Source: Scilla litardierei | Lineage: Eukaryota > Streptophyta > Magnoliopsida > Asparagales > Asparagaceae | Assembly: GCA_030789695.1 (NCBI GenBank) | Contig: CM061140.1 | Location: 80,290,422-80,354,421, forward strand | Direction: 5' to 3' | Length of the DNA stretch: 64,000 nucleotides | Shown: in pieces, positions 1 to 11,270 of the stretch | Layout: each line of letters begins with the position of its first letter | Numbering within the stretch: the stretch's first letter is position 1 | Notes under the pieces: model-generated | What the model was told of the DNA's origin: nothing | The model's input: the letters and a program-made list of their open reading frames with translations, nothing else | Database searches by the model: none | Made by a program: the position numbers and the translations under genes

Positions 1-69
1 TGACAGCGCACACACATACACCCATGTATATGTGTGTGTGTGTGTATGTATGTGTGTGTATAAATATAT

Positions 70-450
70 GAGTAAATATGTGTGGGTGGGTGGGTGGGTG
101 GGTGTGGTATCAGGATGTCAAGGAGGAGATTCCTCCTTGGCCCACTCACGGCCCACATCCCCCACCATGTTTTTGCATTTTTATTTAAAAATTGATGTAC
201 ACATTCTAAAACCACAAAACCCCAAATTTGGGTGAACCCTAGGGGCATTTTACCGTGATCCACTTGTTGCAAAAAGTTCTATGTTCTTAACTGTAGAATT
301 TGTAATGGGTAGGTCACTTGATTTTTAGTGTAGTGATCATCCATGATGTGTAAAACATATCCCAAAAAGGAGAAAAAAATAGGGGAGGGGATGGGCCGTG
401 AGTTGCCCAATGAGGAATTTCCTCCTTGTGCAGCTGATACCCATTTACTC
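70..450. mobile_element. MITE-like element a, microsatellite-bounded
   Basis: About 380 bp with terminal inverted repeats. The left arm (GGTATCAG, then a stretch with GGAGGAGATTCCTCC, then CTCACGGCCCA) reappears inverted at 375-443, and AGTAAAT is found at both outer edges. The left arm is enlarged by a (GGGT)n run at 80-105. Both flanks are TA/TG microsatellite. The core (GGGTGAACCCTAGGGGC) is shared with the next four elements. No coding capacity is seen. Confidence 0.6.
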
Positions 451-737
451 CTATATATATTTATGCATACATTCATACACATACACATACATATACATAT
501 ATACATACGCATGTGTGTGAGTGTGAGATAATGGGTATCATATGACATATGTGAGATCAATCTCATATATGCCTACATGGCTCATTCTCTTTCGCATAAT
601 ACATGGGGGGACCAATGTTCACCAACATATGAAACATTGTCATATATAGAGGAGAATGTACCACAAAGGTATATATGAGAGAGAAATCTCTCATATGTCA
701 TATGATATCCATGTGTGTGGGTGTGGGTGTGTGTGTG
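451..737. other. microsatellite-rich spacer, no gene seen
   Basis: This stretch contains CATA/TATG, CATATGA and TG-rich short repeats and a run of 14 G at 737-750. I see no gene-like reading frame; the small open frames follow from the simple sequence. Confidence 0.6.
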
Positions 738-1132
738 GGGGGGGGGGGGGATTTTCGTGTGGACGTGCACATGTAAGTTACCTATGCATGCCCATGAAAA
801 CACATTTTCCCCCTTTTTGAAAATTTTTAAGGATAGTTGTACGCCTCATGTTTGATCACTTCACCAAAATTCAAGTGAATCTAATGTTATTTAACCCTCA
901 TTCGAACCGTTGCAAATTTAATGGGTTTTGACCAATAGAACCTTTTACAATGGGTGGAGCGAGGGTCAAAAACCACCAGGGTTCACCCATATTTGGGGCT
1001 TTAGGGTTTAAAATGTGTACAACAATCCTACAATTTTTTTTCTTCAAAAAACAATAAAGGAAAATGGTTTTTGGTCGGCTGAACAAGTCACTTACCAGTG
1101 TCCATCCACATGTACATATTACCCCCATATAT
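738..1132. mobile_element. MITE-like element b, microsatellite-bounded
   Basis: About 395 bp. The arms are diverged inverted repeats of roughly 100 bp: the left arm after the poly-G tract (GTGTGGACGTGCACATGTAAG) aligns with the reverse complement of 1040-1130, ending in matching CATTTTCC and GTTGTAC blocks. The left flank is (TG)n/poly-G and the right flank CATATATG. The core has the same CAAGTGAATC and GGGTTCACCCATATTTGGGG blocks as the neighbouring elements, in the opposite orientation to element a. Confidence 0.5.
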
Positions 1133-1469
1133 GTGTCTAAGGTGACTCCTTAGGAAATGTATAAGAGATCGACCTAAAATCATATAATTGAGCTATTTTA
1201 TACATGATCAACCGATCAATCCATCATGATCAACAAGTCAATATATATATTTACAAAAAATCATAAACATTAAATGTATTTTAACAATGTATTTTTGTGT
1301 TTACAAAATAAATGGTTTCTTAAGGTTTGAACAAATATTGTCACTTGGCTAATGGTCAAAAAGTATCTAAATCGCATGATTTTTTCATAAACAGTCATTT
1401 TGAAATATAAAGATCATGATGGATGTATCAGATCATCCAAACGTATCCACGAAGTCATTTTATAAAAAC
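1133..1469. other. AT-rich spacer, nothing recognised
   Basis: AT-rich sequence with several TGATCA/GATCAT words. No inverted repeat ends, reading frame or known motif could be supported. Confidence 0.5.
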
Positions 1470-1850
1470 TTCTCCACACACACGCACACACAAAAAACCT
1501 AATCCCCCCCTTTTGAATATTTTTTATAGAAGTGTTGTATACACTCTAAAACCCCAAAACCTCAAATATGGGTGAACCCTAGAGGCATTTGACCCTTGAT
1601 CCACCTATTGCAAAAAGTTCTATTTTCTAAGACTTCTAAGATCATTGAATTTGCACGTGTTAAATTGATGATCAAATACCATTGGATTCACTTGATTTTT
1701 GGTGTGTTGATCATCCATGAGATGTGAAACAATCCTATTTAAAAAATTCAAAAATAAGGGAAATTGAGTTTTTATGTGCGTTATGGGAAATTGGGTTTTA
1801 TACATGTGCATAGTTAACTTAGCTATGCACTTGCACAATTATGTATATAC
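1470..1850. mobile_element. MITE-like element c, microsatellite-bounded
   Basis: Left arm (CACACACGCACACAC, then AAAAACCTAATCCC, then TTTTGAATATTTTTTATAG) aligns with the reverse complement of 1735-1800. The core carries ATGGGTGAACCCTAGAGGC and the GATCATCCATGAG block seen in element a. The right edge runs into TATA and CA microsatellite. Confidence 0.5.
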
Positions 1851-1854
1851 GTGT

Positions 1855-2195
<341 letters not shown>

Positions 2196-2198
<3 letters not shown>

Positions 2199-2572
2199 CA
2201 ATCTTCAGGTGCGAAAAATCCCGTGCGAAAGCCGTGCGAAAACTTTTTTTTTATTTTTTTGAAATTTTTTTTTTCAAAAATTCTTTTTCTGATGTTTAAT
2301 CCATACAATTATATACCCCAGGGAAAATAATGGGTGAACCCGTTGGGCATTAGAGCACCCATCCACCCGTTACAAATTTAACGGTCTTAAAACGTGCGAA
2401 TTTGATGAAATGGCTTGATCGAAGGCCAAATGACATTATTTCTCAACCATTATTTTTTGAGGGGGGTATAACAACATATAATGAGGGTGGAAAAAAGAAT
2501 TTTTGAAAAAAAAAATTTCAAAAAAAAGATAAAAACATTTTCGCACGGTGCGAAATGTTCTCATTTGAAAAT

Positions 2573-2576
<4 letters not shown>
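2196..2576. mobile_element. MITE-like element d inside (TA)n
   Basis: 381 bp lying between two pure TA runs. The ends form long inverted repeats of about 85 bp: a left block with GTGCGAAAA and CCGTGCGAAAAC, poly-T, GAAATTTTT, CAAAAATTCTTTTT matches the reverse complement of 2490-2576. The core holds GGGTGAACCCGTTGGGC, a variant of the block shared with elements a-c and e. This resembles the published habit of the rice Micron family, which sits in (TA)n tracts. Confidence 0.7.
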
Positions 2577-2605
<29 letters not shown>

Positions 2606-2608
<3 letters not shown>

Positions 2609-2994
2609 AAAGGGATATGAGCATTCCGTGTAGGAAATTTCCTACAACGTCCTCATAAAACTTCAATTTCCAATCTTTTTTCCAATAATCACCACCGTTC
2701 ATTTTGATGTACTTATCATGGATGATGAACATACCAAAAATCAAGTGAATCCAACGCTATTTTACCCTCGATCCGATCGTTACAAATTCAACGTTTTTAG
2801 AACAATAGAACTTTTTGTCACGAGCCGATCGAGGGTCAAATCCCCCTAGGGTTCACCCATATTTGGGGTTTTGGGGTTTTAGAATGTGTACAATAATCCT
2901 AAGCAAAAAAAATTTCAAAAACATAAGTGGAATGTGGTGTTTTTGAAGGACGGTGTAGGAAATTTCCTACACCGAATGCTCACCTCCCTCAAGC

Positions 2995-2996
<2 letters not shown>
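2606..2996. mobile_element. MITE-like element e inside (TA)n
   Basis: 391 bp between pure TA runs. The left end reads TGAGCATTCCGTGTAGGAAA and the right end is its inverted counterpart, giving inverted repeats of about 45 bp that each contain the palindrome TAGGAAATTTCCTA. The core shares CAAGTGAATCCAACG and GGGTTCACCCATATTTGGGG with element b. Confidence 0.7.

Positions 2997-3075
<79 letters not shown>
2997..3075. repeat. (AT)n microsatellite
   Basis: About 79 bp of uninterrupted AT dinucleotide bordering element e on its right. Confidence 0.97.
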
Positions 3076-3078
<3 letters not shown>

Positions 3079-3260
3079 TAAAATGCGCCTGCGCTCGTGC
3101 TCAGATGGGATTCCTGCGCTCGACCCCTCCTGACCGTCCGATCCGATCAGCGATCATGGTAATATCTGACCTTTTGGTGCAATTACCAAAACGCCCTTTA
3201 AGCTCTTTTCAACGCGCCTCTGTACTAAATTACCTTTAAGCCCTTTTGTACTAAAATACA

Positions 3261-3364
3261 ATCGACACCAATTCTTTTGCTCACTCCCGCGCAAAACGCA
3301 GAAGCTGGAGCAATCGCCACCAATTCTTTTGCTCACTCCCGCGCAAAACGCAGAAGCTGGAGTA
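3261..3364. repeat. 52-bp tandem duplication upstream of the FRS gene
   Basis: Two nearly identical 52-bp units, 3261-3312 and 3313-3364, differing at one base near the start (ATCGACACC versus ATCGCCACC). Each contains GCTCACTCCCGCGCAAAACG, a variant of the dispersed motif of this window. Confidence 0.9.
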
Positions 3365-3475
3365 GATCCCCAGTTTTGCACAAGGTCTTCGATTTCAACA
3401 GCCCAAGCCTAAGATTGCCCCCAAATCCAGGCCATCACACTCTCGTTGATTCCCATGTTACTCTCCTCCATCGAG

Positions 3476-4060
3476 GTAAGGATCATCATCCCTAATTTGT
3501 TGGACATCTCATATTGCTCAACGCGCACAACGGGATAAATTTTTGAAGGGTTTTGCGCGGGGAGTAATTTCCAACCTTTGGACGATTAGTGCTGGAAATT
3601 CCTCTCCGCGCACAACGGGCTAAATTTTTGTCTCGTTTTGTGCGGTGAGTAATTTCCAAACTAGCGAAGTGTTGCGATGGAAATTACTCTCCGCGCACAA
3701 CCCTTCAAACATATCACTCGTTGTGCGCGTTGAGCAATATAAGATGTCCATCAAAACTTACCGAAGCAGCTCAATATAGCACAACAACATAGAGCGAATG
3801 GCGTACATAATATTGCCCACCGCGCAAAACGGTTGATATGTTGGATTTTTTGATGGATTTGATCCGGTCATCAAATATGATGGTAACAATTAGATCAGAT
3901 TGAAAAAGAATAGATATAATACGCAAGGTTTTAACATGATTAGTAATAGTAGTGTGGTTTCAACTAACAAGCTGATGATGATCTATTGATACTTGGATAG
4001 ACATGTATAGCAGTCATGTTGCGTCAATATTACTGATATTTTTACTTGTTTTTAATGTAG
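3476..4060 (+). other. predicted 5' UTR intron of the FRS gene
   Basis: A good donor (CATCGAG then GTAAGG) at 3476 and a pyrimidine-rich acceptor (TTTTTAATGTAG) ending at 4060, three bases before the ATG at 4064, define a 585-bp intron. It is inferred from splice-site shape only. It contains motif cluster 1. Confidence 0.5.
3510..3835. repeat. dispersed CGCGCACAACGG motif, cluster 1
   Basis: At least seven copies of the window-wide motif lie in the presumed 5' UTR intron of the FRS gene, alternating forward and inverted: forward at 3513, inverted near 3551, forward near 3604, inverted near 3631, forward near 3687, inverted near 3718 (CGTTGTGCGCGTTGAGCAAT) and forward near 3810. Adjacent forward and inverted copies can pair as hairpins. 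Confidence 0.8.
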
Positions 4061-4063
4061 AAA

Positions 4064-6590
4064 ATGAAAATCGAAGAGAGTGAACCCTTTGTGCATGATC
4101 AGGAGATGCCAAATGAGATTGAAGCTGAAAATGACAGTGCAAACAGCGTATATCAAGAGGATAGGCATAGTGATAATGAAAAAGGCAGCCCACATGTTGG
4201 AATGACATTTCAAACAGAAGAAGATGCGTATCAATTTTATAATACATATGCAGCAATGAAAGGTTTTGCAACCCGAAAGGGATCTACGGGAAAGGGAAAA
4301 GATGGCAATACCACGAGGAGGAAGTATACGTGCAACAAAGAAGGGTATAAAAGCTTAAAAGATAAGAGGGAGATAGGGAGGGACATTAATCGAAGGAAAA
4401 ATGAGAGAGAAGGCTGTATGGCTCGAATGACAGTTCATAAAATCACCGAAGGAGTGTGGCGCATAAACTCCTTTAATGATGATCATAATCATGAGTTGAT
4501 AAAAAGCCCAGCGAAGATCCAGATGCTACGGTCACATAAAAGATCGCATATGGACGGAACATGTAGGAATTTAGTTGATCAGATGCGTGGCTGTGGAGTA
4601 GGACCTGCAAAGATTGCAAGGATTCTAAATGCCACGAGTAGTAGTAATGTCAATATTACTACACAAAAATGCATTGATCATGGGAGAGTAGAAAGAAAGA
4701 ACAACATTGGGAAGGAATGCATTAGAGTAATAGAACAATTTATTAAAAGGCAAGCTACAGATTCTCAGTTCTATTATGCTATTGAGCATGATGAAGAGAA
4801 TGTATGTATGAGTATATTTTGGGCTGATGGAAGGGCGATGACCTCATACAGCCAGTTTGGAGATGTTGTTGTATTTGATGTCACTTATAAGACAAATAGA
4901 TTCATGTTGCCTTTTGCACCTTTTACAGGTGTCAATCATCATAAACAGCCTATTTTATTTGGATGTGCTCTTCTTGCTGATGAGAAGGAAGAATCCTTTG
5001 TGTGGTTATTCGGACAGTGGTTAACATGTATGTGGGATAAAGCACCAGGAGCTATCATCACCGATCAAGACCCGGCAATATGCAATGCAATCAAAAGAGT
5101 TTTTCCAAATACAAAACACAGGTATTGCATATGGCATATCAGTCTGCACGAAGATGAGCATCTACGTTCATTGTGGTCTTCTTATAACCCTGAATTTGAA
5201 GAAGACTATGCAAACTGGTGTAAGAACAGTCAAAATGTTGAAGAAGCTGAGAATTGTTGGCGCATCTTAATGGAGAAGTACCAAACGGAATTTCAGGAGC
5301 CATTGACAGAAAAACAAAAAAATGAAATGAAAGACTGGAAGTGGTTGCATACGATGCATGAGAAAGCACAGCATTGGATTAAGGCGTACCTACTGGATAC
5401 TTTCTTTGCGGGTATGAATGTTAATACGATAGAGATTGGTGTAAAAATATATGATCAAAATAAACTCATCACATGGTATTCATTTCTTGTTTTGTGTGTA
5501 GGCATGGCATCCAGCCAAAGGAGTGAAAGCATGAACGCGTATTTTGATGGATACGTAAACTGTATGACTCCATTATACGAGTTCATTGATTAATATGATA
5601 AAGCCGTAAAATTTCAGCGAGACAAAGAGGAGAGAGAAGATACTTTTTGTATGCGGAACAAACCAGAATTTAGCGGCATGCATGAGTTAGAGGTTCATGC
5701 CGCAAAGGTATATACTAGAAACATATTTTCCATTTTTCAAAATCGTTTCAAAAATACTTTATACTGTCGGCACGAAAGGGTGAGCACGGATGTGGATACG
5801 AGCACGTATAGAGTAACTATGCGGATTGATGGAAAGAGCTACGTGCATAATGTTCAATGCAATATATCTAAGGGAATGTTCAGGTGTACGTGTGCAAGAG
5901 CTTTGACTGAAGGTTTGCTATGCACGCAAATTTTATATATCATGAAGCAAAAGTATGATATGCAAGCCATCCTTGAGAGATATATTTTACCCAGGTGGAT
6001 TCTAAATGCCAGACATAGCATCATGAGTCTTGGGGCCTCGTCGACTAGCACAGTACACGGAGTGCGTCTAACGCAAATTACTCCACTTCAAGCCTGGAGA
6101 CTTCGTTCATCATTTGATAAAGTCGTGGAGGCGGTAACAAGAGATCCCCTTCTGTTTGATGTCATCTTTGGGTGGGCAAACAGTTTTTTGGACCAGCATA
6201 ATATGACTAATAAAGCGCAAACTGCTTCTGAAGAGCCAAGATCACAGGTGGGGTCCAATGCACCTATCAAACAAGAAGTGGGAGTAAATGATGTCATTAT
6301 GCATGATCCTGCAAAAGCTAGAACTAAAGGCCGACCACGAGTGGCGTCAAGGATTCCGTCTGGAATACAAGTCTCACAAGAACAAAGTCAAACAAGAACA
6401 AGGACATGCAGTGTTTGTGCAGAAAAGGGTCATGACATGAGAACTTGTCGTATGAGCACAGCTGGTAGAAAGAAGGTATATATGAGCACAGCTGGTTACT
6501 ATTTTATATACTAGTATAAATTATTGTAACATCATTGCTCCATAATCTCTGTAGGAAAAATCTTCGCCCGATGACTTAACAAGGCTGTGA
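4064..6590 (+). CDS. FAR1-RELATED SEQUENCE-like protein, interrupted by one in-frame stop
   Basis: FRS proteins are plant transcription factors derived from MULE transposases. Domains in order: an acidic N-terminus; a FAR1 DNA-binding domain at about residues 55-150 (FYNTYAAMKGFATRKGS, then HNHEL); a MULE transposase core with D272 (VVFDVTYKTN), D334 (IITDQDP) and E458 after splicing (QRSESMN); a SWIM zinc finger at about 5875-5945; and a C-terminal zinc-knuckle-like segment (CSVCAEKGHDMRTC). A 90-nt GT-AG intron at 5412-5501 interrupts the core without changing frame, and removing it gives FAGMASSQRSES. A second intron at 6476-6554 probably leads to a last exon ending at TGA 6588-6590. TAA at 5591-5593 sits where the frame simply continues (FID, stop, YDKAV), so full-length protein needs one base different. 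The SWIM finger reads CTC...CTQ, with Gln where the family has His. Motif clusters lie on both sides. Confidence 0.85.
5412..5501 (+). other. in-frame 90-nt intron inside the FRS gene
   Basis: Starts GTATGAATG and ends TTTTGTGTGTAG. Its removal joins residues typical of the FRS family (AGM then SSQRSES), while retention adds 30 unrelated residues without a stop. Confidence 0.75.
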
Positions 6591-7059
6591 TATGAAGGCC
6601 GACATTTTTATATCCTATAGGTAACAATTTTGTATCAGCTTGGAAGATATATACTACATGCATCTGTCACGGACATATCAGTGTAAATGGGTTGTAAGTA
6701 AACTGGTTCTCTTTAAAAATGGTCATCTGAAAACGGCAGCCTCCTATATTTTTAGTCCAAAATGCAGCCATCGTGGAGTTGAATTAATAGGGCTGGGGGT
6801 CCAAATTGAACATTAAAACACTAAGTCTTGGTTATAAGCCTATGAGGATGATGCCTATCATTCGAGACCTATATCCGATGCTGCGGATCTAATATCTTAT
6901 AATTTCTCTGTTGCTGCAGAACCTGACAATTGTCAAGAAAATTAATGGGATTAAGGAGTAAGAAGCAGAAGCAGAAGAGCTGAAGAGAATGAAGATTCAA
7001 GAGAATGAGGCATGTAGCTGTCCGCGATGAGTAATGGTGGGTAATTGTATACAGATTAG
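6591..7059 (+). other. 3' flank of the FRS gene
   Basis: Probable 3' UTR and downstream flank. Part of it (about 6710-6960, with CCAAAATGCAGCC and ATCATTCGAGA) recurs at 9050-9260, so this stretch has been duplicated. No separate gene seen. Confidence 0.5.
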
Positions 7060-7335
7060 CTCAGCGCGCACAACGTTTACAACTTTTACCAGTTGTGCGC
7101 GCTGAGCAAAACTTGGTAATTTTACAGGCTTCCTAATAAGCGAACACAACGTTCAATAATGTTACGGATGTGCATGCTGAGTAATATGGGTAATTGTAAA
7201 CAATTAAGCTCCACGCGCACAACGGTTAATAACTTTGACGGTTATTCTCGTTGAGTAAATGTTGGTAATCGTAGACAGTTGTGCTCAGCTCGCACAACGT
7301 TCAATTCTGTTGCCGTTGGTGCGAGCTGAGTAATT
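7060..7335. repeat. dispersed motif, cluster 2 (downstream of FRS)
   Basis: Four forward/inverted pairs. The clearest is AGCTCAGCGCGCACAACG at about 7058, followed 15-20 bp later by its inverse AGTTGTGCGCGCTGAGCAAA near 7093. Further pairs lie near 7135/7163, 7203/7235 and 7281/7308, with increasing divergence. Confidence 0.8.
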
Positions 7336-7339
7336 GTGG

Positions 7340-8270
7340 GTACTTCAAGTTAGCATCACACAATTTTGTAATGTGATGCAATTGCGCCAAATTTAATGAC
7401 ATTGTATTAAGATCTGTATTCCAACATGCTACAACAATTATGCATTCAAATGTACATAACACAACAAAGTAGAAACTACATCTAAACATTTTGCAACACC
7501 ACAGTTTTTGCCCGACTAAGCAATTAAAGCACTAGACTATACTAGGGATACAAGGATTCCCACCATGAAAAAAATTTAAACTTTGTTGCCATTTATGAGC
7601 TGCTCCATCAGCTGCATCAGCGTCACTTGCTTCTTTGTATCTTGGCCATCCGTCCCCCTGTCTACGTTGAAGAAGAATCAGTGATGAACACATAACAAAG
7701 AATAATTAAGTAAAAATATTGTACGGGTAGACTTAGAATAAGATAGAACATTTATTATCATCGAGCAGTGATGTCTGCAACTAAGTATCAAAGAACATAT
7801 ACAAGCAGTGAAGAAATGGGTGTGCATGGAAGGTGATAGCTTCAATGACGACAAACAGAACATATGAAGGAGCAAAGAACATCTTCGAATCAATATATAT
7901 GTGATGTATTCAATTTCTGCATCACGTCACTAGACGCTAGTATATTGTCCATCTTTGAGTGTTGAGGACGCAGCAGTGATGAAGGAAAAAATAGAATGTT
8001 GTAGAGAAAATATCAAATAACTAGAATCAGATACAATAAGATAGAATAATATCATCAAGAAGTGTAGTGGTTGACGAGGGCTTGTGGGAAGGGAAGCCAT
8101 TTATAGACGACTTTGGATGCCATTGGATGAGGATGAGACTACAGTAGAGTTACTGGGAGGCAACACAAGAGACCCCGTGAGTCTACAGCAAATTGCTTGT
8201 GATTATACAGAAGAATGCCCGTGAATCTACATCAGATTGATAGCAGCCAGTGTTGTTCCCAATAATGTAT
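7340..8270 (-). repeat. repeated module M1 with minus-strand TATA box
   Basis: First of several related ~1-kb modules. Its left part (ATGACATTGTATTAAG..., 7340-7500) recurs at 13395-13600, 18780-18940, 19000-19140 and 21750-21930. On the minus strand TCTATAAATGGC (about 8097-8107) is followed downstream by CACTCAAAG-ATG at about 7955 and a 20-codon frame (MDNILASSDVMQKLNTSHIY), a start context and peptide similar to those in M2. It may be a transcription unit; coding status is unknown. Confidence 0.5.
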
Positions 8271-8274
8271 GACC

Positions 8275-8390
8275 GTGGTGGTGCGCGTTGAGCAAACAAA
8301 ATAGCTCAGTGCGCACAACTGGCAAGAATATGGCCGTTGTGCACAGAGAGCAAATAATTTTGGAAGATGTGCGTGATGAATAAAATCTTA
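8275..8390. repeat. dispersed motif, cluster 3
   Basis: Inverted copy GGTGCGCGTTGAGCAAAC near 8281, forward copy AGCTCAGTGCGCACAACTGG near 8302, and further inverted variants near 8334 and 8363. The cluster lies between module M1 and the inverted promoter copy at 8400-8650. Confidence 0.7.
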
Positions 8391-8399
8391 TGTACATTC

Positions 8400-8650
8400 A
8401 CGATCACTACTTTGTAGACTCACGGGGTCTCTTCTGTAGACTCACTGGGTCTCTTCTGTAGACTCATCCTCATCCAAGGGCAGTCTAATTCGTCTATAAA
8501 ATGGCTTCCCTACACACAAGCCCTCTTCAACCTCTACATTCGAGTGATGTTTATCAGTTATGAGGAAGGAGTAATGCTACACTCGACTGTAGGCTCATCC
8601 TCATCCAAGGGCAGTCCAATTCGTCTATAAATGGCTTCCATACCCACAAA
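8400..8650 (+). promoter_or_regulatory. duplicated plus-strand promoter-like segment, inverted relative to M1
   Basis: The reverse complement of the M1 upstream region (8085-8215), carrying GTAGACTCACGGGGTCTC and GACTCATCCTCATCCAAGG. It contains two tandem copies of the TATA block: TATAAA at 8495-8500 and at 8626-8631, each followed by ATGGCTTCC. M1 and this segment thus form a head-to-head pair around motif cluster 3. Confidence 0.6.
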
Positions 8651-8805
8651 TTATATTCAACCACAACACTTCAAGTGCTGTGAAAGGCATGAGAAAGAAG
8701 TAACCATGCTCAAATATTACTCTGACCATATTCAAGCAACCCCCTCCCAAACAACCAGATACCATAGCTTAAACAAACCATCACCGGTATGCTGCAGCAG
8801 TGAAG

Positions 8806-8970
8806 ATGGCCACCCAACTGAGGTTGAAGCTTTTCATATACAAGAGGATGAAGAGAGTGTTGTTCGCTGAAGCTGGCAAAGATTTTGTCAATTTCCTCTT
8901 CAGCCTTTTGGCCATGCCTGTGGGCTCAGTCATCAAGCTCATCACCAAAGAAAAAGTGGCAGTGGTATGA
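8806..8970 (+). pseudogene. DUF674-type first-exon fragment
   Basis: The frame from ATG at 8806 reads MATQLRLKLFIYKR and then RVLFAEAGKDFVNFLFSLL and MPVGSVIKLITK before a stop at 8968-8970. From memory of the family, this matches the N-terminus of plant DUF674 proteins, including the AEAGKDFVDFLFSLL signature. A donor-like GTATGA follows VAVV, so this looks like exon 1 plus the start of an intron. The rest of the gene is not here; the sequence changes to FRS-flank-like DNA after about 8990. TATA at 8626-8631 lies 175 bp upstream. Function of DUF674 is unknown. Confidence 0.65.
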
Positions 8971-8989
8971 AAAGCATTTATGTGATGAA

Positions 8990-9270
8990 GCCCGTCATTA
9001 AATGTGCTGAAAACTGAATCTCTTGAAAACTGTATCTATGAAAAATGATTTATCTGGTATTTTAGTTCAAAATGCAGCTAATGTGGCTTTGAATTCCTAG
9101 GTCTGCGGGTACAAACTAAAACTTAATACCCAAAGTTTTAATCATGAGAGTATGATGATGATGCATATCATTCGAGAAATCTATATGCTGCTGTCGATCT
9201 CATATCTTATAATTTATCTGTTACAGCAGGTCACACCAATTGTCAAGAAATCATTCGAGAAATTGTTTCC
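8990..9270 (+). repeat. copy of the FRS 3' flank
   Basis: Aligns by eye with 6690-6960: TTTTAGTTCAAAATGCAGC, GATGATGCATATCATTCGAGA, TCTTATAATTTATCTGTT and CCAATTGTCAAGAAA all have counterparts in the same order. Confidence 0.6.
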
Positions 9271-9331
9271 ATTGATCAAAAATATCTCCAAGTAAAACGA
9301 ACAAAAAGGAGAAACAAAAAAGGGTTCGATC

Positions 9332-10251
9332 CACCTATGATGCAGGAGCTCGCGAAGAGGCGTCCCCAGGCGATTCGTCTTCTCCCGAACCAGTAGAGTG
9401 ACCAGGGATAACCGGAGGTCGGGGAAGCATTCTTCGGCCCCGCGCCTCGAACGCTGCCAAACCATCCCAGAAGGACCTCTCGATCTGAGCAGCAAAAATG
9501 GCCGAGAACGCCCGGAATCCCTCACGGATAGACTCCGCGATCTTCGGAGCTAGGACATCCCCATAGTTCCTCTGGACCTCAGCTACGATCCGACCATGGG
9601 CCACTTCCCGCAGGTCACCTATATCGGCCCAAAGAGCGCCTTTCGCCTTTCTATGCTCCTCCCGGGCGAGGGACAGTGCATCCCCAGCATACTTGGCCGA
9701 ACTTTTGGCGACAGCCAGAGACTCCGTCAAACATCCCACCTCCGAGGTGAGCTCTGCAACTCTCAGTTTGAACTGGTGGGCCTCCTTGGCTGATTGCTCA
9801 GCCACCTCAGCCCTCAGGCGCTCCTGCGCCAAGGGCACCTCAAGACCATCTACAACAACCAGGGAAACTTGCAAGACCGAAGGGATGAATGTCGCCATCA
9901 ACAAAACAGTCGTTGAAGAAAAAAGGGTCCGACATGCTGGATATGCCATACCAGAGAGTCTGCCAGTTTCTCCCTGAAGGAGCGGTCACTCGGAAGGACA
10001 GCTGGACCACTCTCACTCCTCTTCTTCTTCCCATCGGGACCTTCAGACCACGAGTGAGAGTGTCGCTTCTTCTCCTCATTCCCGGTTAACACACGGGAAC
10101 CCTGCTCGACGGCCGCCACGTCCCCCTCTCCGAGGTCGAGACCGGAGGGCGAATCAATCTGATTCGCCACGAAGGGCGAAGGTTCGGCCGTGCCCAAGGG
10201 TGGATGGTGAGGAACGTTAGGAACGTCTTGACTGAAATCCCGACCCGCCAT
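9332..10251 (-). pseudogene. coiled-coil plant mobile-type gene fragment, copy 1 (frameshifted)
   Basis: A minus-strand frame starts with ATG at 10251 (MAGRDFSQDVPNVPHH), directly after a TTTTTTGCTCAG acceptor-like context, and reads through a polar region with a basic stretch (EEKKRHSHSW, then KKKRSES). It loses frame near 9900-9960. A second frame down to 9335 encodes a long alpha-helical, probably coiled-coil region (AQERLRAEVAEQSAKEAH). Downstream of VLQ this aligns with copies 2 and 3, but without their intron. It is probably a remnant of a retrotransposon- or transposon-associated gene family; no precise function can be assigned. Confidence 0.5.
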
Positions 10252-10318
10252 CTGAGCAAAAAAGATGAAAATCAGGGTAACGAGCAATGTGTAAAGCAGA
10301 ATTTAAAAGGAGAAAGGC

Positions 10319-10324
10319 TTTATA
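10319..10324 (-). promoter_or_regulatory. TATA box of coiled-coil copy 1
   Basis: On the minus strand CAGTATAAAGCC lies about 70 bp upstream of the predicted ATG at 10251. A G-box-like GACACGTGTC is further upstream (10360-10370) and also precedes copy 2. Confidence 0.5.
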
Positions 10325-10599
10325 CTGAAGGTCCCTTCAAATCCAAGCCGTCAGTAGGGGACACGTGTCAAAGTCTCACAGAGGCGGCACTTCGAATCCC
10401 CATGGGCGGGAGAATTTGTTCTACTGGCCTTCATTCAATGCGACCCGGTCCCCGGGATATCCGATAAGTACGAACCCTTATCATGTATTCCCGAAAAGAC
10501 GAGTGTTTTTACGTAGAAAGAAAGAAAAGAAGAGAGCAGAAAGAACACTGCAGGTAGTACGCACTTGCAGGGAAGTACAAGTAAAACTCCATCATAGAT

Positions 10600-11270
10600 A
10601 AAAACACTGAGAAAATAACACAATATTCCATTTTAATGATACATTGATACATCTTATACATACACCAACATCTTCATATTCACAACTCACTCGAAAAAAG
10701 AAGGGCAAAAGTACAAGTCTCTCATCATACATCAAATCATAACACTAACACCCTTAGATGAGGACTATATGCAGCGCAAAATTGCGTTTATATAGCAAAT
10801 CGGGGTTTGTTGACGTGACAAATTTGTCAACTAAGGCAAAAAAGCTTCTATACACCGAATCACATTCGGTTTATATAGCAAATTTCATTTTAATTTGCTA
10901 AAAAAGGGAGAAGGTACATGTTTGCGTGTATTATTTGACACTTTGAATTGATTTTTTTTGTATCTTAATGATTGAATGCACCTCAGTCTTGACATACACT
11001 CTGCCTGTTGCATGTGTGATGTGTCGATCCATTGTTGTACACCTTGCCTGTTGCACGTGCACGCTTTCACATGTTCATAAGTATAGTTGTTACTTCCTTT
11101 ACTACAGTAGATGTATATGCCATGATATACACTCTGCCTGCTGACATGCACCATTTCCAAACTTTATGTAAGGACTAGTTGTGACATGGAATTTTCTTAA
11201 CAATTATGCAACGGTGATACGAATAATAAATTTACCCTTTCACATGTAAACGTGGATGGGAAAAAAAATG
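10600..11270. other. AT-rich spacer, nothing recognised
   Basis: No supported gene. Short inverted words (TTTATATAGCAAAT at two places near 10785 and 10875) and a repeated CACTCTGCCTG word near 10998 and 11128 are the only structure noted. Confidence 0.5.

Noticed and set aside
8631..8870. 79-codon plus-strand frame after the second TATA box
   Set aside because: The recognisable protein (DUF674 start) lies in another frame from 8806; the longer frame has no family resemblance.
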